Source: Megamerina dolium
Lineage: Eukaryota > Arthropoda > Insecta > Diptera > Megamerinidae
NCBI GenBank assembly: GCA_963854835.1
Contig: OY978525.1
Coordinates: forward strand, 83,254,333 to 83,318,332
Direction of reading: 5' to 3'
Length of the DNA stretch: 64,000 nucleotides
Shown here: positions 33,752 to 44,795 of the stretch, one piece after another
Position numbering within the stretch: the stretch's first letter is position 1
Layout: each line of letters begins with the position of its first letter
Notes under the pieces: model-generated
What the model saw: the letters and a program-made list of their open reading frames with translations, nothing else
Database searches by the model: none
Told to the model about the DNA's origin: nothing
Translations under genes and position numbers: made by a program

Positions 33752-34310
33752 AGATTCATTACATGTATCGACGCCTATTCTAAATTTCTGGTCATAAAGC
33801 ACATCGAAATTAAAGTAATTTAGGAGAAAAAGTTCTTGACGTTTTACAAAGCTTTCCAAATGCAAAAAAGAAGCTCCACTTGATAACGAACCAGGGCTCA
33901 AAACTGCTCAATTCAAATCACTAATGCAACGAATTAGAATCGAACTCTACTATTGTACACTATGCCACAGCACAACCAATGGTCAAGCCGAAAGAGTTCA
34001 TTCAACAATAATAGAAATAGCCAGATGCTTGAAGGATGCATTTAATCCATTACATAGAATCTATTTACAGAGCTGCTCAACAATACAATCATTCGATTCA
34101 CTCCGTCATAAACAATAAACCATTAGATATTTTCTTTAACAAAATTTCCCATATCTTAATGAGAAACGTTAAAAAAGGCTCAAGAAATAATGATACAAAA
34201 GAAGAATTGCAATACAGTAAGATCATACCAACTACCAGATATAATTTACGAGAAAATAATAGGCCAAATAAACTGTCACCTCGGTTTAAGAAATAAACAG
34301 TAGTGGAAGT
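33752..34310 (+). pseudogene. pol remnant: integrase
   Basis: Fragmented frames around NGQAERVHSTIIEIARCLKD, corresponding to the integrase core glutamate region (NGQxERxH...E). The HHCC finger and first Asp lie in the region disrupted by the SINE and MITE insertions. Confidence 0.75.
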
Positions 34311-34499
34311 CTTAGAAAATAGAGTAAAAATTAGATTTCGCAACAGAATTATCCACAAGGACAATATCTAAACCTGACACTACTAATACTTTTCGGAATT
34401 TGCCGAACGGAAGCGCAAATACTAGACTACTCGAATTCGCAGCTAATTTCAATTCACTAAAGTCGAGCAAGGCTGCAGAACGGAAACTTCAAACTCATC

Positions 34500-35167
34500 C
34501 ACATTTCAATGACGAAGTACAAACAGACTATTGACGATATAGAACTCGAAATGCAACAACAAATACTAAATAACAGTACCTTATTAACATTCCGTCTCTA
34601 AGATATAAAGTTACTAAATGGTGCTCTAAACAGAATTAATCCAAGGAAGAAACGATCAATCGATATCCTGAGGACGGCGTGGAAATTGATAGCAGGTACC
34701 CCTGACAACGAAGACTACACAATAGTTCTTAGTAAGATTAACGGTTTATTAAGGAACAGCGAGCGACAATGATAAACAATCAATATGTACCTTCAATACA
34801 AGAGCTTTACCAAGGAACAATCCTCTTAAACCAATTCGAAGGGTTTATTGAAATTTCAGAAAATAAATCATACCAACTTACATTAACATATCTTACCCAG
34901 TTCCACAATGAAACAATAACTAAAGACAACAGAACCTATACTTCTAAGGAGCTTTCAACCATTAAACCACTTCCGGCTGTATTGCAGCTTCCAGCAAACA
35001 AATCTCATGTTGAAGAAATTTTTTCATTGGAAATGATGAAAGATTTTCATATAAAGAATATTGAAGAAATGAACTCAACGTCTACTAAAGAGAAATTAAC
35101 ATTTTTATTTAATTCAGTCCTGTCCGTAATGCTGCTTTTCGGCGTTTCCCTAATATTTTTAAGTTAA
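34500..35167 (+). pseudogene. env-like remnant of the provirus
   Basis: Third coding region of an insect errantivirus-like element. A short basic Arg-Lys-Lys-Arg stretch near 34647-34658, of the kind used for envelope cleavage, precedes a frame break. An open stretch of 132 codons from 34769 ends with a hydrophobic segment of about 19 residues at its C-terminus, consistent with a membrane anchor and almost no cytoplasmic tail. Frames upstream of 34769 carry stops, so no envelope protein can be made from this copy. Identification rests on position and architecture rather than strong residue conservation. Confidence 0.65.
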
Positions 35168-35327
35168 GGACCAAACCTAATTTAGGGGTCAGCATAATGA
35201 CTCTTGTCAACGAAGGATCAAAACCAAAGGCGTTAGATCCTGAAGAACCCACTTGTCACAACAAAAAATGCGAATTTCGCAGTATCAATGACTTACCACC
35301 TTATTAGCAATCGGGACGATTGCTCTT

Positions 35328-35340
35328 ACAATGGGAGGTG
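35328..35340 (+). other. Polypurine tract before 3' LTR
   Basis: ACAATGGGAGGTG lies immediately before the LTR start TTAAGATATCAGG, the position expected for the plus-strand primer. Confidence 0.7.
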
Positions 35341-35477
35341 TTAAGATATCAGGTTACTTTCGCAATGTATATTGCCTTTCGCTTCACGCGTAAGTCATTC
35401 CCAGCTAACTAAACTAAAAAACGAATTTTCGTTCCCACAACGTGACTTAACTTAAATGCAACGTGACCCAAAACTTA

Positions 35478-36186
35478 TAGCCTAGACAGACGAACAAAAA
35501 TAATTTGCATTAAGATTCATAAATGCGCATTTGAAATTCACAGTAACAGACGACAACTTTGTGCATTTAGACATCTGATTTTGAAGTTTTGAAAATAGTC
35601 AAATTAAAATGGATAAAAGAAAAATTTTATTGGCGATTTTGCTATTTTTAGAAAATCAACAGCAATTTAATGAAAAAATTCTATTGCTATTAAATAAATT
35701 AAAAAATAATACATGCAACTTCGGTGTAAATTTCGCGGACATTTCAATTGAGATATCTGTTTATATATGCAGATTGCATCTGATGCGACGCAAATCTCCG
35801 GCTCGTTCAGCGCACAAGTCCAGCAATTTGATTTCATCGCTGGTACACCAGACTTTCCGATGCTTGTTTTCTGCCATCTAAAAAAAAATAGTTTTGTTAA
35901 TATACATATTTGCATATATATTGTAACAAAAATAGCTTACTTCTCTTCTTGCGCTTTTTTCGTTATTTTAATTTCTTTTCTTCTTCTTCCTGTCAATGCA
36001 AACCACCATTCACAATAGCAACCAAATGCCAATTTTTAACGGAGTCGAAATTAGTAAATTCAGCTAAATGCACGAAAATTTTGTGCATTTATTATGGCGT
36101 TAATGTGCATTTGGATAAAGCAAATGTATGAGTTAATGTGCATTAAGGCTGTTAATGCAAATTAAGGCTGCCGTCTGTCTAGCCTA
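35478..36186. mobile_element. PIF/Harbinger deletion derivative inside the 3' LTR
   Basis: Ends TAGCCTAGACAGACG and, inverted, TAGGCTAGACAGACGGCAGC, flanked by TTA and TAA. It encodes parts of two divergent genes as PIF/Harbinger elements do: a plus-strand start MDKRKILLAILLFLENQQQF from 35609, in the style of Harbinger transposase N-termini, and a minus-strand Myb/SANT-like exon. Both are truncated, so the copy is non-autonomous. Confidence 0.8.
35761..35877 (-). pseudogene. Myb/SANT-like exon of Harbinger element
   Basis: ATG at 35877 directly follows a T-rich TTTTTTTTTAG acceptor. It encodes MAENKHRKVWCTSDEIKLLD then LCAERAGDLRR and a stop at 35761. The W..DE..LLDLC pattern is the first helix of Myb/SANT-like domains that partner Harbinger transposases. 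Only the first helix survives. Confidence 0.6.
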
Positions 36187-36408
36187 TAACCTTATGCTTC
36201 TTGCTGGATTTAAAAGTCAGTCTTGTTTAAATGAAATATAAAATATTAATGTAATGGTAAATAAAATAAAAATAAAATAAATTTTTCTATTTAAATATTA
36301 TACCAAATAAATAAATTACAGTTAATTCTATCGAAAGCCATCCATATTGACTAAATTTCATGAAGTACCAACCAAAAAAAAATATTTAAAACACATAAGC
36401 GCTTTCTA

Positions 36409-36565
36409 AAAATATGTTTTATATACCATTGAAAAGGTAATTGTATAGCCTTGCATACGGTTCTATAGGTCAATAGTGATTATTTAAAAAAAATCGGTTT
36501 TTAAAAAAAATTTATAATTTTTTAGATCATAGCTTATTAGCTTATAAATGTTATATATCACTGTA
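36409..36565 (-). repeat. Dispersed non-coding repeat, copy B
   Basis: Inverted copy of 24207-24392, about 12 kb away, with moderate divergence and small indels. Confidence 0.75.
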
Positions 36566-37497
36566 ATTCATCTCATGCACATTTTCAATGCTATCCTTCG
36601 TATTAAACGCTGGAAAACTTCAAAAATTATTATGATAGCCAAACCAGGAAAAGACCCTACAAAAGTTGCATCGTACAGCCCTATCAGTCTCCTGCCTCTA
36701 CTCTCTAAAGTATTCGAAAAGCTACTTGTCATGAATATAACTCCATTTATTAATCTCAAGCAACTGATTCCCTAACATCAGTTTGGATTTAGAAAACAGC
36801 ACGGCACAATAGAACAAGTCCACCACATTGTAACTCTGATAAGGAACACTTTTGAAGAAAAAAAGTATTGCTCAGCTGTCTTTCTTGATATCACTCAAGC
36901 TTTCTATAAAGTATGGCACAATGGATTTATTTACAAACTCAAACTATTACTTCCTGCAAATGTCGCCTCATTGCTTAGTAGCTATCTCACGCTGGCGTTC
37001 CTCAAGGAAGAGTTTTGGGACCCTTACTGTATCTCTTATACACTTCAGATATGCCCAACAATAACTATACATTTATATAGACCTTTGCTGATGATACGGC
37101 AATATTGTGCTCTCGCTCTAACCCCATAGAAGCTACTAAACTCCTGCAGACTCATGTCGATTCTCTCGAAATCTGGCTAGCAAAATGGCGTATTAAACTC
37201 AATGAATCAAAGAGCGTACATGTAACCCTCACGCTAAGGCTAGATACATGTCCCCCACTTAAAATAAATGGCCAATCAGTTCCACAATGTTCCTCAACAA
37301 AGTACTTGGGTATTCACCTCGACAGAAAGCTGACCTGGAAAAATCACATAGAGGCAAAGAAAACTCAGATCAAGCTTAAAATTAAACAGTTATGGTGGCT
37401 GTTATACAAAAGCTCAACGTTGAATCTCGAATACAAAGTGTTATTATATAAAGCAATCCTGAAGCCAATCTGGACTTATGGTATTCAGTTTTGGGGA
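36562..37497 (+). pseudogene. Jockey-clade reverse transcriptase fragment
   Basis: Truncated at both ends. Contains SKIIMIAKPGKDPTKVASYS, SLLPLLSKVFEKLLVMNITP, FGFRKQHGTIEQVHHIVTLI, FLDITQAF, then, after a 58-bp deletion and frameshift, EATKLLQTHVDSLEIWLAKW and KYLGIHLDRKLTWKNHIEAK. The deletion removes the segment before the FADD active-site box. Very close to the 57-59.5 kb copy on the opposite strand. Confidence 0.9.
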
Positions 37498-37714
37498 AGC
37501 GGATTGATGCAATGGCAAACGATCCGGCAGAGCAAACCAATAAAGCAACAACACCAATTTCAAGATGTTAATCGTGCTGAGTTACCAGAATTAGAGCTAC
37601 GTCATTCGAATAGAAATCGCAAGGCTCGTTCTAGGTTAGACCTTTAATCTTCTTATTTAATTCTTATTACTAAACTTTAGATAAAGGCGCGAGAGGTGAG
37701 GTGATTAAAGCAAT

Positions 37715-38450
37715 CCTCAAAACGTTTTTGTAACTTGTTAAGTTCTACGTTAACCGCATTGTTTATCTCTGCATTGCTACCACCCTGAAAATTTTCTTAA
37801 TATTTAAAATAAAGTTACTTGTCAATTCAGCAGTGAGCTGGCTTGTGTGAGGTAGAGGCTACCCAACAAATGTTCGAACACTTTTGGTCAGCAGTCTTCA
37901 GTATACCAATTCGCAGTTACTGTCTGAAAAGTATTTAGGGGAATAACAGCTACAATTCTAGCAATAGTGAAATAAACCGCAATCATCACTTTCATTGCTG
38001 TCTCTTGTTGCTTTGCTTTAACAAGTGGATTTGCTCCTTTTGAGCTCATACCATTGACTACTGTATAGTTTTCGGATGTTACTTGCAAAATCAAGCTTCG
38101 TCACCTGTTGCGATCATACTGAAGTTGCTAGACTCTCCGTTTTCGAATATTCTTAGAAAATATTGAGCAAAACGAACTCGAGCTTCTTTCTAACTATCAT
38201 TCAACATTTGTGGGACCCATAGAGCAGATTTCTTCGAGTATTGTAAATCATTCCGCAATATTCGCGAGACGGCCATATCATTCAAGTGCAATTCAGTGGC
38301 TATCATTTCTTGTGTCATTAGTAAATTCTTCGTAAATTTTTTGCTGAACCAGGGCCACATTTATCTCGTCGGTCAAATATTTTGGTCTTCCTGGTTGGTA
38401 GCGGAATCTCCACCAACCTTTCGTCAGTAATTTTACTTACTAATAATAAT
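37715..38450 (-). pseudogene. mariner-family transposase relic, copy 2
   Basis: Same family as 23405-23935: SKGANPLVKAKQQETAMKVM and IAVYFTIARIVAVIPLNTFQ match closely. It extends further upstream than copy 1 and includes an N-terminal HTH-like stretch near 38200-38400 (minus strand GRPKYLTDEINVALVQ-like). The HDNAPAH segment is deleted here. Confidence 0.78.
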
Positions 38451-38625
38451 TGCTTCAAAAGGTGTACTATTTTTTAATTCTTCAAAATCACATAAAATAT
38501 CAAAAATTTACCGAGCTATCGTTAGTCCCTCCGTATGTATTATATTACTTATTATTAGTACGTGTTGTTAGGGCTGTGCGATTGATAGTTTGTTCAAAAA
38601 TTAATTCATAACAGTACTAGAATAG

Positions 38626-38992
38626 AAGCTCGATGGTATCACAATGAACCTTTCTGGCCTAAGTGTGTCCTTCCGTAGAGAGGGCAGCCACAGTAACCTA
38701 ACCTAACCACATCTTTTGTGTGGTTCCTCAAAAAATGAGTCAAAAATGGTGGCGATCGACTGGGGGAAAATGACACCGCATTGAGGTCAACGTTCAAAAA
38801 TTGTCATCAGCCCATGCTGCCCCTATATATTTCGACAACACAATTAGAAACCTGGACAGAGTATGTAGATCAAGAACACTCCAGTAAGAAGCTTGAAAAT
38901 AATAGGAGACTAATGTTATGTTATTATGGCTGCCCTCTCTCTGAGAGGACACACATAGGCCAGAAAGTCCCATTTTGATACCACCGAGCTTC
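38626..38992. repeat. Inverted repeat pair (foldback) of about 85-bp arms
   Basis: The left arm 38626-38708 carries GGCCTAAGTGTGTCCTTCCG, AGAGAGGGCAGCCACAGTAA and CCTAACCTAACC. The right arm 38908-38992 is its diverged reverse complement. About 200 bp separate the arms. The right arm merges with the tail of SINE copy 8. Confidence 0.8.
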
Positions 38993-39295
38993 TCTTTCAA
39001 TACTGTTGTGAGTATTAAATTTGGACAGCATTAGAAGGGACCTACTTATATTAGTAGGTTCCGAACGGCAGAACCATTGCGACATCACTTTAACTTAGTT
39101 TTGTCACAGAGCTCTTTTAAGAAGCATTTTTGGCAAGTTCTTACTACCGGAAAAATTGCCAATTCTTGCTGACAGGTAGGTACCGTTCGAAAGAAAAATC
39201 TTCTCGATATTAAATTTTGTTATGCTCCAGCCGGGATTAAACCCACGACCTACAGATCAGAAGGCCAACGCACTAACCACTGAACTACGGCACCC
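38986..39295 (-). mobile_element. tRNA-derived SINE, copy 8
   Basis: Head at 39295 (GGGTGCCGTAGTTCAGTGGT), B box GGTTTAATCCC, body leftward to GACAGCATTA and GAGCTTCTC. The extreme 3' tail is replaced by the inverted repeat arm. Confidence 0.9.
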
Positions 39296-39299
39296 ACTA

Positions 39300-40800
39300 A
39301 GACTGGGAGACTAACAACGATAACTAATGTTTGCTCTACATTCTATGAACGCCCCCGTAAAGGATATATGTAGTGGGTAAGTATCCCTCCAACATAGTTA
39401 CTCACTACTTACTACTACTATTTCTACCCATAGCTTAGGGTGTAAAAATTCATGGCGGTATGCAAACATTTTACTTTCTTGGGACCCCCAAGGGGCGGGG
39501 TTACTTAGTTCATTTTATATGGTATCCTCGGTAAGAGATGGAGGTTTGTTTATATAAAAATGAAATGGTAAAATTAATGGGGGTCGGCCTTATTTTTCAC
39601 ACTCCTAAAGGCGATTCCTGGGCAGGTATGAAATGATTAGTCGATTCTTATGTATTTTTGCGTTCCTTTCGTATGGCAGCCCTTTAAAGGATAGATATAA
39701 GGGATAATTTTATTTGAAGAAAATGCTTGAGTGGAATAAGTAATGCGGGTCTGCCATTCATATTCCTGTGCTAGAGGAGATATCTAGGAGATCCCCAAAA
39801 GAGTGGGGATAACTATAAGAGATAACTATGTATATATGAAATATTAGAGCGAAAATCATCGCTAGTCGGTTGCACATTGTCTGTTTCTAGGGCCGACACC
39901 TAAGAGCGGAGGGAACGAATTTATAAAATCAATTATGTAGCGGTCTCCTCTTAGGAATGGAGATAGACGGTAAGCATGTTGCGGAAAAATATTGTGTATA
40001 AAATAATAATGGTTAGTCATACATTTTACTCCTCTAGGGGCGACTCCTGGAAAGTTGCGGATTATTTGCAAATTTTCCTCCCATTTGTTGAACTTAGACC
40101 ACGATGGGGCGCCATTTTTTTGGCTCATGCATTTTTTGGGGACCTCACAAAGTAGGTGTTCTTAAACCATAGCCCACGCATACTTAAACAAACTATAAAA
40201 ATGCATACAAACTTTATTAACTGATTTATTCCATTATGAAGGACATTCATAAGTCTTTATGACCACCTATATTATACAATATTTGAAAATACTTACCAAT
40301 TTCAAATAATATATGTGTATAGTGTATTATTCCTTTATAACGGCTAATGTTGGCTATAATTATAAATTATTATTGTTTTTATACTGGTATTAGTGGCAAC
40401 TGCTAAGTTGGCGGGCAAATTGTGCTTCTATTGCACCGATGCGTAGTATCAGCACACTACATCAGTTTTGGATTGAAGCATTTTGTTTTTTTCATAAACT
40501 CGTCTCTGAAATGAACAAAATCGAAAGAGTGCATTAAGAGTTAAACCATATAAAAGTGTGATTAGTGTTAAAAAATATTATAAAAATTTGGAAGACTTAA
40601 TTCCGGTAATACCGAAACTTAATACTTTACACTATGATAGTTAGACACATAACGTGTTTTCCATTAAGGACTTCACAACTTAAAAAAAAAAATTCTAGAA
40701 TGTACGTCGCTTATGATCTGATTGACGACCAATTCTTGAGAACGCCGTGGAATCGACTGTTTTGGTTTGTTTGCGACAGAGGCTTGAACGGCAGCAATAT
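39300..40800. other. Unassigned region with weak tandem structure
   Basis: Stretches at about 39583, 39750 and 40012 share a loose pattern GTCNGCCnTnnnTTTTnCACTC followed by a GGCGAYTCCTGG-like core, suggesting a decayed repeat. No coding sequence is recognised. Confidence 0.3.
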
Positions 40801-40879
40801 TCGATCAACCTGCTGTCTCACTGGCACGGGAATATCCAGCAGTATCCATATGTATACTCAAATATTTCACTAGACTATG

Positions 40880-41023
40880 AATTGCTTGTCTACTGGAATG
40901 AGAAATTAAAGTTAAAATTGCAGTCACCAGCTCGGAATTTTGGCAATAAATTTTGGTTATTTCTAAATGTTGTTCGTTCGTGTACTTCATCATGATAGAA
41001 ATATTGTTTTTACTGAATGACAT
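40880..41023 (-). pseudogene. Transposase N-terminal HTH scrap
   Basis: Minus-strand MMKYTNEQHLEITKIYCQNS resembles the first helices of DUF4817-type transposases (YTNEQRVEIVKLYYQN). Nothing else of the gene is seen. Confidence 0.5.
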
Positions 41024-41344
41024 TGACTGTTCGGTGATTTATTTAAGGGTGAGTTTACTGTGAAAGTTCAAAGTTGTCAGGTTGCTAGTTGAAAGCCCAA
41101 TATTTTCGAAAAAAGAATTCTGCTGGAGGAAGACGTGGTTTTCATCTGATAGCGCCTATTTTCTAATATATTAATTTTGTGGCAGGAGTAATCTTACATA
41201 CCATGTTTAAATTTTTTTTTTAATTTTTGCGCATAAATTGTGAAAACATACATTCAACAATACACTTTTGTATGGGCCATGGTTTTCATCCAATCACTCC
41301 CATTTCTAGTAAGAAATTTGTAGTAAGAATAGCTTTTCATACTA

Positions 41345-42320
41345 AGTTTTAGTTCAATAACTTTATATTTTCGCACGCATAGTGTGAAACAACATACTTT
41401 TTAATAGGAATAAAGCAGTTTCTATCTATTTCGCCCTTTCCGGAACTCATCAGTTCATTGGTAAAAATAATCATATGGACACATGTTTCTTTAAACTCTA
41501 TCGGTTTTGAGGCACAATAGTCATCGCCATTTTCGCGCATTTCCAACTTTGGAGAATCGCTGGTCAGCTGGTAGTCGGAAAAAACCAAGTCTGGAGAATA
41601 CACCGCATGCTGGAGAACTTCCCAGCCTCAGGAGAAGATGAGTTCCTGAGTTTATTTTAGTGTATGTAGACGAGCGATGTCACTTTTCGACTTCCTTGGC
41701 CAGTAAATGTTTTTTTTTCCCCAGAGCGTAACTTAATTTGATCATTATTCATAACGTTCAGCTGTGAAAACCGACCAGGTTCCAGAAGTTTGTAGTAAAT
41801 GACTCCCTTCCAATTCCACCATAGGCAGAGAATATTCGCTTTTGCAACCGATGTTGATGGCTGGCCTGGGTCAGTCCATGCTCTCCTACGTTTAATATTA
41901 TCGTACACTTTTTATCATCCGTAATGATTTGTGCAAAAAACTCTTGCTTTTGAACCGAGAAAGCAAATTCATTCAGACATCAACTCCTCGATTTTTGTTT
42001 TCTTCAGCTAACTCATGAGGAATCCATTTTACGTCCTGGATACTTCCCATTGCACGCAATCGAACGGAAATTGCTTGTTTAGTTCCTTCCAATTCTTCTG
42101 CAAGTTCTTTTTCAGTTTGACATAGATTTTCATCAAGCAAACTTTGAATTTCTAAGTCCCTAACCTCTTTTGGAGCACCGGTACGTTAATTATCCTCAAT
42201 TTAAATTTATTGTCACAAAACTTTGCAATCATATTTTTACTGTTCGAAGGTTAACATTCTTTTCATCCAAAGTCGAATTAGTCAATTTTACAGCAGTAAT
42301 TTTTTTCATTTGAAAACTTA
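41345..42320 (-). pseudogene. mariner (irritans-type) transposase relic
   Basis: Minus-strand frames give RTGAPKEVRDLEIQSLLDEN, LCQTEKELAEELEGTKQAIS, ITDDKKCT, WTDPGQPSTSVAKANILCLW, WNWKGVIYYKLLEPG and VYSPDLVFSDYQL, in the order expected for an irritans-clade mariner. Several stops and a damaged second catalytic region. A related, more deleted copy lies at 51.03-51.60 kb. Confidence 0.85.
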
Positions 42321-44060
42321 ATAAAATACAATGGTATGAATGTTGCTTATTGACATTCTCTTATAAAATTGATAACCACTGAATAACAGCTTGTAATTGT
42401 CTGAAACTTATGTCATATAAACAACGATGACTAAGCTACAAATACCCAAAGAGGTCGGCGAATGAATGTACACATATTACTTGCACACTTCTTCATATTT
42501 GTCAACTCACCTTATGGGCGTTACAAACGAAATCACGAACTCACTATACCCTTTAAATGTACATAACAGTGCATTTCCACGGGTCAAACAAATGAAGTAC
42601 TTACCACAAAATAATCTTACCCAAAAATATGGTTACTGCAGAGTTGTAAAAGTATGAAGTCATTTAATTTTTCATTCTTTTATATAAATTTTCATAAGAT
42701 AAAATCTCTTTTTTCTTGTATTCATTGTAGAAGTTTTTAGGCTGACAAAATTGAATGAATCTTAAGCGTTTTCAATTCATGAATTTTACAACCTAAAAAA
42801 TTCACTCTGAATTGGCATTTTGATGTATGCAATTGCCGATGGCTGCAGCTTGAAAACAATGAAATTTTAATGGTGATAACTCTCACAGCGTATCTTCTTC
42901 GCGTTACGTTGTTTACAAAAATTTCTATGGTTGCTGTACCGTTTGAAACTTGTTGTAACCTTACATTCACTGTACTTGCTGTATTTTATTCGGTACATTG
43001 ATGCGAATAAACAATATAAATTATTTCAGATTTGAAAAGAGAGAATAGGTTTGATAATTTTCAAGTCTAATTCTTTACTAAATGAGAAAGTGTGCTAATT
43101 TTAAATTTTCAAGAATAAGGAATCGTTCATTAGTAATTTTTTAACGAAATAGAAGCATAATATTGCATTATCGTTGATTAGCTTTTAAATGAATTAAGGG
43201 TTTGTGAATACCGAAATGATTCAAATCTTTTACCGCTCTGGTTACTATACTATATAATAAAGTATCCGAAACACGTTACACATTTGCAAAAAAAAAAGAC
43301 TTGTGAAAGTGTCATGTTAGAAGAAAGTTTTGACCAATAAAAACTTCTAAAATTCTGAAATTAGACCGTTTGTTTTTTATTTATTTAAAACATGTTTATT
43401 CACCAATTGTACGTGAATTATCTCACCTAATTCCATCGTAGTGAATTTGAAAAAAGCTTTCAGAACATTTCTGTACAAAGTCTAAATCAAAATGGCACCA
43501 CGATAACTAGCCCTACAACGCATACCCGTTGTGTGTGTGTGTGTCAAATAGTTTACGCGCTTCTACAATGGCTTTATTAATGCTGTGGACTGTGAATTGG
43601 TGAGTTAAATAGCAACTGTGAAGCGAAAGCATGCCATCGTGCTTACACATCGTTATCGTTGGTGTGAAAACACGAAGGCAAACTGCACATTGTGCAACTC
43701 TTGACCGGCTAGACTATAGCGCTTAGAAAACCTAGAAAAAGCAATCAAAATAAAAAAATAAATATCAATAATGCTCTGGTTGTAAGACCAATTTTCTTAT
43801 TGCTGGAATGAAAAATTCGTTGCTGATTTCAATAGAAAACACGAAATACACACTTATTATTATTTTTTGGTTGTTGAAGATTGGTGGTAACGAGGTTTTG
43901 CTAGTAACAACGGCGTGATTGCTATAGGGACAACAACAACCAACAATCGTTGGACCAATCAAAAACTGAAATCATCTGTTCAAACCACCAACGTAAGACT
44001 AGACAGCCACCACCTATATTGTTTTGCACCAAAATTTTCATTTGATATTTACAGAGCGGT
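42321..44060. other. Unassigned AT-rich region
   Basis: A short (GT)n run near 43530. No supported gene, terminal repeat or RNA. Confidence 0.3.
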
Positions 44061-44097
44061 AAGATGCAAATTTTTGTTTTGATTATATTTCATAGCA

Positions 44098-44246
<149 letters not shown>

Positions 44247-44386
44247 TTAGGGTGGGTCAAATTTTTTCGACCCAAAGGCTCATCGTGATTCTTATTCTAT
44301 GGGTCATTCTAAGCAAATTTGCCAAAGAAACCATAGCTCTAAAATGAATTTCGAGCCCCCGGCTTTTTCAAAATAGGTATTTTTTC
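44247..44386 (+). repeat. Left terminal inverted repeat
   Basis: Pairs with 46920-47064. High identity in the inner 60 bp (AAACCATAGCTCTAAAATGA to GAGCCCCCGG), more divergence in the outer third. Confidence 0.9.
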
Positions 44387-44500
44387 TAGAAATATTCGAG
44401 AATAGAGGCAAAAAAATGCTATTTCCTTTAGCCAAATGTGTATGTGGGGGTTTTTTGGGTCGCGGAATCCATTTTTGACATTATTTTTTATTTTTGAGTG

Positions 44501-44515
44501 CCGCCAGAGGGCGCT
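44501..44515 (+). promoter_or_regulatory. CTCF-like motif within the transposon
   Basis: CCGCCAGAGGGCGCT is an almost perfect match to the animal CTCF core (CCNSYAGRKGGCGC). It lies between the left TIR and the coding region. Whether it binds CTCF is unknown. Confidence 0.45.
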
Positions 44516-44795
44516 TTCGTACATTTTTTTGGAAAAATATACGATACTGTTGTGGAAATAGACGAATTTTTGACTTTGTATTGAATATATTCAAAATACA
44601 TACTCGAATTATAATTTGTTAAATCATATTCCATACATTTTGTTCCTTTTTCCAGCTTTTCTAAAAATAAAATCGATAGATTTCAAGCTAAGATCTAAAT
44701 CACATTTTTACCAGCTTTTGAAGGAAGAAAACCTCAAAATCTAGCTGGAAAATCTTAATATTTATAAATTAATTAATTAATATTTAATTTTAAAC

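Larger units (their letters stand above)
29394..36322 (+). mobile_element. Ty3/gypsy (errantivirus-like) provirus, old and broken
   Basis: Paired direct LTRs starting AGTTAAGATATCAG at 29394 and, without the first two bases, at 35341 bound gag-, pol- and env-like remnants. Starting AGTTAA, a PBS-like TGGCGCA at about 29771 and an env-like third region match the insect gypsy/17.6/297 group. All frames are disrupted. Three younger elements are nested: a SINE (32907-33281), a Harbinger MITE (33440-33749) and a Harbinger-like element in the 3' LTR (35478-36186). LTRs differ by many substitutions and indels, indicating age. Confidence 0.88.
35339..36322 (+). repeat. 3' LTR of provirus, split by an insertion
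   Basis: Homology to the 5' LTR runs to AAAACTTA (35477) and resumes at CCTTATGCTTCTTGCTGG (36190). The 709-bp gap is a Harbinger-like element. The LTR ends near TTACAGTTAATT. Confidence 0.88.

Noticed and set aside
35609..35881. A free-standing host gene of 90 codons
   Set aside because: It lies inside the 709-bp Harbinger-like insertion, and its start resembles Harbinger transposase N-termini.
38660..38712. Telomeric TTAGG array
   Set aside because: Only two GGTTA units inside an inverted repeat arm; too short for a telomere repeat.
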